DNA from: Lunularia cruciata
Taxonomy: Eukaryota > Streptophyta > Marchantiopsida > Lunulariales > Lunulariaceae
Length of the DNA: 64,000 nucleotides
Assembly (NCBI GenBank): GCA_948567375.1
Contig: OX419758.1
Coordinates: forward strand, 23,689,001-23,753,000
Direction of reading: 5' to 3'
A model generated the notes under the pieces. That model did no database searches, was not told where the DNA came from, and worked only from the letters and a program-made list of their open reading frames with translations. The position numbers and the translations under genes were made by a program. Below, one piece after another: positions 55,562-64,000 of this stretch (position 1 is its first letter; each line of letters starts with the position of its first letter).

Positions 55562-58094
55562 TTCTGTGTAGTTCTTTGTCTTGACACCGGCGATCGTGCT
55601 CTATGATGGACGCTGTGAACTGATCTCCTCCCACATGCGCGCTCATTTCTGAAAGGCTGTCTACTTCCCTGAATCCAACATGAACTGTCTGTAGCAGCTG
55701 TCCACACTCACACAAACTGAAACGGCATTGATGGATGCAGGTTGATGAGTTCCTAGGATGCAGGTTTCTGAGATCCTATGAAGCGTCCCTAAACTTCTCG
55801 CCAGCTGTACGCCTGAATGCAGCAAACGAAACTCTCTGCCCGAAAGTTTCTCTGCTATAGATCAGTATTATATGAGCAATGACGTCTACACCCGTTGGAT
55901 GCCTCGAAGACAAATGCAATTGACTCGCATCAGCTAAGTACCCTCCGACTGTTGGACAGTGGTTTTGAGTCGATCGAAATTGGATATGGTTTCCATGTGA
56001 CCTCTGATGTGCTTCCGAATCTTCAGAATGATAAGGGAATGGATCACCCTAGGACCTTTTATAGCAACCCCGGATGAGACGTCGATCAAGATCCGGAACT
56101 AAATAAAACTATGTCTTTGGATGTAGCGCTGTCACACGTAGATGACATACATCCTGAATGACATCACTTGTACTTGTGCATCTCCGTCCAGTTTCACATC
56201 TTGTAGATTATGTGGAAGTCTGGTGAGTATCCCTTAGATTGAATCGTAAAAATCCTCTCCTAGATTTTGTCGCTATAATTTGATACTCTCTCTGCTTGCA
56301 TCACCTCACAACTTCACATGAACGTTTGTATACGAATAAATTTTCAGCTGATTTTGGAACAGGCTTCTCATATTAGGCTTTGGATGAAAATCGTATGTGG
56401 TGGCACGAATAATTGCAGCGGACCTGAAACTCTGATGGCTTGTAACAGTCGGATCGATCTATTTGAGAATCTGTGCTGAGTGGATATTATTTCACAGCGT
56501 ACTCAACAGAAACCGGCTCTCTGCGATTGCCTAAAAGTTCGATTCCAAGTGGAGAGAAACTCGAGTAGTCAAGCTTGCACAGATTAATTAATTTGTTTTC
56601 TGCCTTGATAAAAATTCGAACTGCTTGGGACGACCATTTCACTCTTCATTCTGTGTATAATTACCACATCTGCTTCATGCGATATCGTGATCACCGAACC
56701 ACCTGACTTTTCTCGTGCATGCTCATTTATGGCTGTGTCATGCCGAAAATTAGACCTGCATAGGTCAAGTTTCAGTAGACAAGATGCGGACAAGTTTGGA
56801 GATCAGATTCCACACACTATTCGTCACTATTCCAACAAATCAGGAGTATTTTGGCGTTTCATGATATTGAACTCCTGTCTGTTCTTAAGTCACCATCTAC
56901 AACATGTTGTATCGTGATCTGGAAGGGAAGCATGAAATATAAGCTTCAACTCCTTGGGTAGATTGAGCTGGGCATAGAGAATGTCATGGAGGGGACCAAA
57001 CTAGGCACCTGCCAGCTGGACAAGAGTTGCAAGAATGAGAACATCGAACAAGTTGAGGTATCTGCGACAAGCTCCTAGATTTACTAGGAGTCCTGGTAAT
57101 CGAGGGTTTCCTTGGACTGAATAAGCTGACTTCGAAATCCGACACTGAAGAGTGCGTCCATATCAAGTTCTGTCTGCTTCTTAGTGTGTTGTTATCAAGC
57201 GTTTACCGCGTCGTTCTTATCATTGTTATCCACTGTTTGTGAAAGCTACAGAAGCCCGTATATATGGGATATGCTGGTGAACTCAGATATCGATAGTACT
57301 CAGTGTTTAGTCCACCTCGAGTGCGCCGGATGACATCAGCGGGTGAAGGTTTTCTGGTCATTTGCTTCGCAAATGACAAAAGTATCCAACCCTTAGCTTT
57401 TGGATTTCTGTTATTTAACTGGGCGGTGAATCTTAAGTAGGAACAACGAACTCGTGGTACTGATGTAAAAGTCGGAAGTAGTGAGTTACACTAGATCACG
57501 CATCGCATTCATGACGAATTCCTTGCCACAAGTATGACAAGTGAGAGTTTGCTGGTGGCATGAACGGGTATGCACATCCAATCACAAGAATACACCCAAA
57601 AGCTTGGGGTTTGGAAACTTGTCACGGATCTATGGTGCAAGCATATATTCTTCTTATAGCTCTGTAATTGAGATCCTTCGATGAGGACAACGGCTGCTCC
57701 TATCTAGGAGCAGGGATTTATGAAATCTATCTTTGTGGAAATCTATCCTACTGCATTGCATTGCATACTGGTCTAGTTCTCAGGAACTCATAGTCTCGAT
57801 GTGCACAGCGTATACTGTATCTTGTACTCACTTGCAGATGGATAGTAAAGAATTGGCTAAGTCCTAATTTACAAGTCCAGAGAAGCTGTTGAGAAGTTAC
57901 TAGTTGGCAGATCTACATAAAATTTGGATTAACATAGTCGATCAAAGGTCGATGCCGGAATCTCTCAGTTCGACTCGTGGAAATGGCGTTTCTATTCTAA
58001 ATAGAGGTTTACATATTTCCAGATGCGGAGTTCCATCTAGATTGATCTTAGTTTGACTACCCTATATCGTGAATCCGGAAAACTTAATGATCAG
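55562..58094. other. Spacer between the two WAT1 copies, no gene recognised
   Basis: CpG-containing, non-repetitive-looking sequence with frames of at most ~76 codons. The part next to 58094 is the 3' flank of the WAT1-related gene. Small inverted words occur, but nothing that I can support as a feature. Confidence 0.45.
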
Positions 58095-59273
58095 CTATCT
58101 GTCAAGGGTGCCATATGTACTTTGGGAGTCCGCAGGTTTGAGCAGAGGTTCATTTGCATCTTGGAAAGGATGTGTGAGGCAATCCCTCTCCTTGGCCAGT
58201 CTGTGCAGGCGTTGGCCCCATATCACCAGATACAATCCAACTAAAATCAAGACAGCTCCAATTACGCTCCCCAGGTAGAGTGGATCGTCAAGAATGACGA
58301 CCCCCAAAAATGCAGAGAAGACTGTCTGGAGGGGTATGTAGGCAGCGACCAGTACAGGGCCTCCCCTCTGATTTGCCCACGTTTGAAGAGAGAAGTTGAG
58401 TCCAGAAGCGATGGCACCGGCATATACCACCGAGACTATGGTCCCTGAAGAGGACAAAATCCACTCGGATGAGTGTGAAACGCTGGAGAGTCCGGTGATT
58501 AGCAGAAGTATGGCACCAACGAATATAGACGAAGCAGATAGTGAAATAGGAGCAGGGAAACGCTTCAGAGCAGGAATCTGCAAATTTGTGTAGATCCCCA
58601 TGCAGAGACAATTTCCCACCAGACAGAGAGCTCCCATCTGCCAATAATCGACTCCATAGTTCAGCAATGTGGAAGCTAGCCATCCATCCGCCCCAGCGGT
58701 TACCGCACTGGTGTCCGACTGCTGCTGCTCTGGCACTGCGATTGGGTCTTTTCCTAACAGAGTTGGACCCTTGTAGAGACACATAGTAAACGCTCCGACC
58801 ACCGCTGCGCATATGCCGACCACTTTGGCCATTCCATCAGGCTTATTCAAACGAATTACCTCGTATCTGCAGACTACAGCAATCATGAAGGTGAACACAG
58901 GAATTGCATTCTGCATAGCTGCTGCGAATGCCGTGTTCGTGTACGCGAGGCCGGCTAGAAACAATGTCTGCTGCAGAAATATCCCCATGAAACCGAGAGC
59001 GAAAATCAGCAAGCAGGTCGGAACTGTCAATGCAGTTCGTAGCTTCTTCTCAGAGAAGAATGCCAGAGGACCCACAATACACAGTGCAATTGCGTCTCGG
59101 TAGACTGCAAACACAAAGCGATTGACGCCTCCACTCATCGCTGCTTTGGTAAGGACGTAGTAGATACCATAGCACAGTTGTACCGTGATCAGAGCAAGTT
59201 GTACACGAGTTCTCTCACCATGTAGACATTTGACAAGGTCTACGACCTTTCTTCTCTCGTCTGCCATCCCCAT
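58095..59273 (-). CDS. WAT1-related protein (plant DMT/EamA-family transporter), intronless
   Basis: A 392-codon frame reads from ATG 59271-59273 (ATG-GGG-ATG-GCA) to TAG at 58095. The frame continues upstream without a stop, but no ATG occurs there and the inverted pseudogene loses similarity above this point, so I start here. WAT1-related proteins are ten-helix membrane proteins with two EamA repeats. WAT1 itself moves auxin out of the vacuole; most relatives are uncharacterised. TM1 is residues 24-46; VNRFVFAVYRDAIAL, YTNTAFAAAMQNAIPVFTF (end of repeat 1), GPVLVAAYIPLQTVFSAFLG and LGSVIGAVLILVGLYLVIWG (repeat 2) are family hallmarks. The C-terminus is short, polar and cytosolic-type. By motif it recalls the At4g19185/At5g45370 type. 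Homologues usually have several introns; this has none. Confidence 0.9.
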   Translation of the reverse strand: MGMADERRKVVDLVKCLHGERTRVQLALITVQLCYGIYYVLTKAAMSGGVNRFVFAVYRDAIALCIVGPLAFFSEKKLRTALTVPTCLLIFALGFMGIFLQQTLFLAGLAYTNTAFAAAMQNAIPVFTFMIAVVCRYEVIRLNKPDGMAKVVGICAAVVGAFTMCLYKGPTLLGKDPIAVPEQQQSDTSAVTAGADGWLASTLLNYGVDYWQMGALCLVGNCLCMGIYTNLQIPALKRFPAPISLSASSIFVGAILLLITGLSSVSHSSEWILSSSGTIVSVVYAGAIASGLNFSLQTWANQRGGPVLVAAYIPLQTVFSAFLGVVILDDPLYLGSVIGAVLILVGLYLVIWGQRLHRLAKERDCLTHPFQDANEPLLKPADSQSTYGTLDR

Positions 59274-61160
59274 CTCAACAGACTGATAAATGCAAGATTC
59301 TCCGACGACTAAAATTCTCTCGTCACTCCTGTACCAACTCTTATCACCTATCTCCCTCTCAGGATCCACAAACCGAGAGCCTCGATCAAGATGTATGATC
59401 AATTTTCGAACGCGGTTGTCAAACTCGAATTTCAGCTTCGCTTAGAAACAAGCGTGTCCAGTGATTATCTTCTCCTTCGTGATAAAATAAGCGAACGTTT
59501 GTCCTCTTACCCTGTTAGAACTTCCAATTTCTAGTGAGTGACCACCAACACAGGAAAAGGAATTGCACTTGAGCTTAGGAGATAGATTGATTGTGCAAAC
59601 AAGACTGTACTCATTTCTCAGAGTGTAAGCTTTTGTATGCCGAGATGTTGAGAAGTACTGTAACGCGAAATTCTTCTGTTCGGGACCTGGTCAGCGTTGG
59701 CACCGGGTCCTCGAAGTGTGGACCAGTATGGTCTTCCACTCTCTCCATAAACTTGCCACATCCCGCTTGTCCTCGGTCAATAGACTAGAGGACTTCCAGT
59801 TCTCCAACTCCCCCTCTAAACAAATAAGGAACTCATGTATTTTGTCTCACTCGAAATGGACCAAGATTGGTGAGACTCAGGATCCCTGCTGAGGAGTTTT
59901 GCTGAGGCAGCTTGCACTCAATCGAGTTCCGCGATGCCCTCAGTTGAAGAGAATCTACCACTCGCTCATCTTACAACTATGACCCGAAAGATAAGGAATA
60001 GTGAGAATATCTTCCCTTTGGCACATACTCTAAAAGTACCGTTTATATGCATATGGAGTCGACGACAATCCTCTTCCGTTCCTTTCTTGGACTTTCACTA
60101 CCTTTATGAGTGCGATGCTCATGTTATTGGTCATGCACGCTTTAAACGAGGCCCGGTCAGCTTGTACACACTTGTTTACTTTCAGTCTAAGGATCGAAAT
60201 CCCCTGAAACGAGAAATTAGTCTACGGAAGTGCTGACTAAAGATACTACTGGCTCGACTAAAGGCACAAAGAGAATGGCTCGCAATCGTGGAGATGTCTC
60301 CAATGTAAATTTGGAAAGAGGACGAGAAATTGTGGGAGAAAACTAACCGCCATCCAGCGGAAGAAATTAACTTGAAGAGCGAGCAGTGATTACCTGGAGG
60401 TGCAAAGTAAATAAGAGTCATTTCGAAGTTTGAGATGGATCTTTTGAAGCAAAAATTTGGCTGCTGAAGCAGAAAGTTGAGCTTAGGATAGGGTTCACAC
60501 CAATGCTTCTGTACCTTGGATTTTGGAAGGGGGATGGGGGAATATATCCACCTTCGCCGAATACATCCATTGTTACTCCATCATAGACCACGCGGAAATA
60601 CCATCAATCGTGAAGCAAAGACTTTCTAACCAAGGCATTGAAACTTTCCTTCTCAATTTCGTATGGTGCCACGATCGTGTATAGAGAAGATTTTATCCGG
60701 TCTAGGGGATCAAGTACGGCTGGAGAAAATGGGAGGCATGATGGCACACATAAAATTATAGTAAAATATATATATCATCCTCGTGAATTGAAAATTGTGG
60801 AGATTCTTCTGAAGTTATTTTTTTCTGGAATTAAATGATTTATGATTAGATTTTTTGAAGAAATTTTTTTATTACATAATATTGGCGAATTGCAACCACT
60901 TGCACTCCGACTTGACCTCGGACCCAACATTAGTTAGTCGATTTGGTGCATTAAGCATCCAGTACCGAACCGATTCTAATCGGAAATTAAACATGAATCA
61001 GACACGATTTGCAAAAAACCGAGAACCTTTTATGACCAGCTCCGCATCAGGGGTGACGGAGATACAAAACCCCTACAATCAAATCTGAAAATACATACCA
61101 TAATCTAAAGGAATCACAGCCCGAGCGCACAACGCCCCATTTCCGAAATAAACTAACATT
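59274..61160. other. 5' flank of the WAT1-related gene and spacer
   Basis: The first ~500 bp upstream of the ATG are the likely 5' leader and promoter (minus strand). A possible TATA element, TTATTTTATC, lies near 59485. The segment 59640-59720 is shared with the pseudogene flank. 59934-60236 holds a 100-codon frame without known relatives. 60760-60890 is AT-rich. Nothing else recognised. Confidence 0.4.
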
Positions 61161-61368
61161 CTAATTGCTACACTTAAAATCTTGTTCATCTATTTCCAAC
61201 AAATTTGTATTCAGTCCAAACCTTCCGCCCTCGGGCTTCATGGTGTAAGGTCTTGACGGCCTCCTTGGCGCCCCCTCTACCGCAAGCACCTGCTCAGGAT
61301 ATACCTCGGCGTTCTTCAAACTCGCAATAGAGTCCGCAGGGTGGCGTCCAGAATTTGGTACTAAATTC
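61161..61368 (-). CDS. Terminal exon of an unidentified gene
   Basis: On the minus strand an acceptor site (ATATATTTTTAG, intron side 61369-61380) is followed by an open frame of 68 codons plus TAG (61161-61163), phase 1 (one base completes the split codon). The composition is protein-like and GC-richer than its surroundings: it begins NLVPNSGRHPADSIASLKN and includes YPEQVLAVEGAPRRPSRPY and FGLNTNLLEIDEQDFKC. It has no ATG, so it must be spliced to exons upstream (higher coordinates), but transposon-like sequence starts at ~61550, so the upstream exon lies in or beyond it, or the gene is broken. I do not recognise the family. Confidence 0.5.
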
Positions 61369-61539
61369 CTAAAAATATATACTTTGTTAGAAATACTTAT
61401 ATTTTACGTGTACTGCAATGTATAGAATATTTTATCTTTTAGATTGATTTATCCACTAAAAACTGGAGTTTTTTCCTTGGAATTGGACACTCCCATCATG
61501 TTTACGAGGTTCGGGTCTTGGGAATTGAACAATTCACGT

Positions 61540-62010
61540 CTGAATCGATTAGATTAGATATGTGAATTTTATATATTGCACAATGGGGTCTAGCCCCATT
61601 TTACCTTTTTCTTCTCTCCCTTGTACGGCTTGATGGGTCTTCCCATCCTTCGTGTCCTGTACGTTTTCTCCTATATTGTACATTTGTTTTCGTTTTGACA
61701 TTTGATTTTGATCATCACGCATTGGATTCCACCATTTGACTTTTGATTTCACCGTCACCTTTTGACTCTTTGAGTCTTCCATTCAGACATTTGAGTTCCA
61801 TTAATTGACAAGTGATCTTCACGATTAGAGTTCCAACGTTTTAGAAACCTCTCGCAATAGCACATCATAAAGCACATTAAACATAAATCACGTGACAACA
61901 GGAAATAACGTGGTTCACTCCTTGTCCCGGAAGCTACCCATGGCTGAAACAGGCTCACACCAGCCTTCGAACCTCTCTATATATATATAAACAGAGAAAG
62001 TCCCTCAGGA
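61540..62010. repeat. Probable retroelement LTR fragment
   Basis: It contains the ~80-bp repeat shared with 49568-49647 (61585-61662), the word ATAACGTGGTTCACTCC (~61906), similar to conserved words in some plant LTRs, and a TATA run (TATATATATATAAACAG, ~61978). Limits and strand are not established. A 77-codon frame (61549-61782, minus) over it is not considered a gene. Confidence 0.35.
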
Positions 62011-64000
62011 GTATTGCCCACTCAAAATATCTAATCACTTTAATACTGAACATATCTAGACAAGTGTCTGTCCCAATCCTCACAACATGTTTCATCAATC
62101 CCGTCTGCTCTTGCTCTTGATATGACTAGTCATTGATAACAAGCCAAACATAACACATTTAACATGCAAGTTCTGTTTCTAGACATTCAAGTTCTAAAGT
62201 TGAAAATACCAAAGGTCTAATTTTGAATATCAAAGATAACCAATTGTATCCGCCGAGAGAGGAATAACACAAAGGATGACACATAGATGCTAATATTTAC
62301 AATTATATTTTAATAATCATACAGTCTTTCATTGAGATATAAAATAATTACTATATATTTTACATTTTCATTGATATAAATAAAAATAAGTTACAATTTT
62401 CACATGATATTTATCACTGTTGTATTGAACGTACAAAAATAGATAAGTCCAGTCAAAGCATCCATAATTTTTTAAATTAAATGTGTTTCTGCTATATTAT
62501 AATTGCATTTCCAATCAAAGCATCCATGAATCCAATAACACCAAAAAAATAGAAAAGTGTTTCAATTCATTCTTTTACAAGAAGTATATATTTGGAGCAA
62601 ATCAAATGAAAATACTTCTCAATTAACAAGTACATACAATCTAAGGAGAGAAAATATTTGTAGTGTTATGAGGAAAAAAAAGATATTGATGGAATTCAAG
62701 ATAAGAAATATCAAGAGTGCAATATGTTCTACTTGACCACCATCCTAAGATGAAAGAGAGAAAATATATAATATGCAAAGTAGTGTGATCTAGGTTATAG
62801 CAAACAACACGAGCTAGAAATCACACCACTAGTTTAAAGTTACTATTAGATAGAAACAAAAAGAACCTTAACACTAGAATGATTTGATGAAATTCCTACA
62901 ATATGATTTTGAAATTATGGCTCCTTTTCACAAGACAAAACAATGGCAAAAGGTAATAGCAATTCTAATGGAAAATAATATTGACAGGAAGCATAATTCT
63001 AAAATTGTAGTGAAAACATCAACATCTCACTCAATTGTAATTCATCAAATCACTAACCACATAGTACTTAGAAGAGAATAAATTTCAAGAATTTACAAAG
63101 AATTATATAAAGAACACTAGTTGTGGAATCACACTTACTAACACAGTTGTATAAGGAAGTCCATTGTGGAATTTAAGTCATTAATTTAAATAATATTTGC
63201 TACTTAGACTATGATTCCTGAATTCTTTTGCCAACCTTGGACATATGTTAGTGTTTGAGTTATCACCATACAAATAAGAATAATAGCAAGATTTAAAGTA
63301 GTCACAAACAGATATAAACTATTGGATTTGGTGGTCAATCTTAGTAAACTATCCTTCCTCAAGGAAGACCACAAATCCCAAATAATAAAGTTCTTGTCTT
63401 TTCTTCAATGACATAATTAATATTCTCAATTGTTCATTGTTTGTTCTTTATACTTCCTTCTCTTACAAACTGCAATTCTACGACTAAAATATAGTTCTTA
63501 GATTTAATTGTCTCTTTCTCTCAATAAATAGAATTCCAAAATTTAAGTTTATACGTCCTTCTCTTCCAAATTTCAATTCTACAACTAAATTAAAGATCTT
63601 AGATCTTATTGTCTCTTTCTCTCAATAACTAAAATTCCAAAATTTAACTTCCTACATTGTCCTGGAGATTTTGATTCAAGAAATATACCTTTAGAATTCA
63701 AATTTCTTGCCTTTCTTCTTCTAGCTTTGATGTTTTTTCCTTTTTTTCATTATCATATAACTATGATTCTAGAACTCTAATCCCTCTTTATTCTCTTGAT
63801 TCAACACTCTCTATACTTGCACCTTTGACAAAGCTTCAAGCAATTATAATTCTAAACTTCTGTTTTTCTCTCTCTCTAAATAGCACTACAATCATAATTG
63901 CAATTGTAGATTTATCATTGATTACCTTCACAATTTAGAGATTCCAAATTCAAAAGCTAAGTCGTTTGGAGGCTTAGAAGTGTACATATTTAAAAATGCA
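62011..64000. other. AT-rich sequence without recognised genes
   Basis: Only short frames (up to 65 codons). It contains a two-copy tandem repeat (63451-63655) and otherwise nothing supported. Confidence 0.45.
63451..63655. repeat. 101-bp tandem duplication
   Basis: CCTTCTCTT begins two copies (63456 and 63557), each followed by CAATTCTAC(G/A)ACTAAA, TTGTCTCTTTCTCTCAATAA and AATTCCAAAATTTAA. Confidence 0.8.

Noticed and set aside
59274-59402. Upstream extension of the WAT1-related frame by 43 codons
   Set aside because: It begins at TTG, contains no ATG, and the corresponding part of the pseudogene shows no conserved protein. Treated as 5' leader.

Overview
The window looks like a repeat-rich plant nuclear genome. 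It holds degenerate Ty3/gypsy LTR retrotransposons of at least five families, a Ty1/copia fragment, a Mutator-like (MULE) transposon, foldback/MITE-like inverted repeats and one low-copy island with a plant-specific WAT1-related (EamA) transporter gene. The retroelement load, the CpG-poor decayed elements and the sparse genes would suit a large genome such as a gymnosperm, but nothing here fixes the species. No rRNA, tRNA, CRISPR or bacterial operon was seen.

Layout, 1-50 kb (repeats; family letters are mine). E1 (LTR tail plus gag, + strand, 1-2990); F1 LTR remnant (2990-3514); A1, a long gypsy element (+, 3515-13839) with an intact 3' LTR, split by the 3.78-kb insertion G1 (7860-11642, perfect 5-bp target duplication); E2 LTR (-, 13840-15641); a degenerate tandem array (15642-17148); C1 chromovirus (+, 17149-22656); E3 fragment; copia fragment (-); C2 chromovirus 3' half (-, 23868-26307); G2, a second, shorter G copy (26308-28229); F2 chromodomain end plus LTR (-, 28230-29300); a 3-kb pyrimidine-rich tandem-repeat tract (29300-32336); a foldback element (32337-32632); gypsy fragment T (-, 32633-33905); A2 (-, 33906-39910) with 5' LTR; E4 (-, 39911-43149); a MITE; a MULE with terminal inverted repeats and a perfect 9-bp target duplication (43631-46775), itself carrying an A-family LTR; then AT-rich repeats with a 79-bp tandem array and a long AT microsatellite.

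Layout, 50.8-61.4 kb (low-copy island). CpG is visibly commoner here. An intronless WAT1-related gene lies on the minus strand (58095-59273). A frameshifted copy in inverted orientation lies at 52076-53249, and similarity extends upstream of both, so this is a DNA-level inverted duplication with a spacer of about 4.8 kb. A possible first exon (54748-54939) and a convincing terminal exon of an unidentified gene (61161-61368, minus) are also here. The rest, to 64 kb, is AT-rich with no recognisable gene.

None of the retroelements looks autonomous: protease, reverse transcriptase and integrase motifs carry stops or changed catalytic residues. The most unusual item is the G family, an apparently non-autonomous element with TG...CA ends and 5-bp target duplications but no terminal direct repeats, coding for an acidic coiled-coil protein, with two copies in this window.
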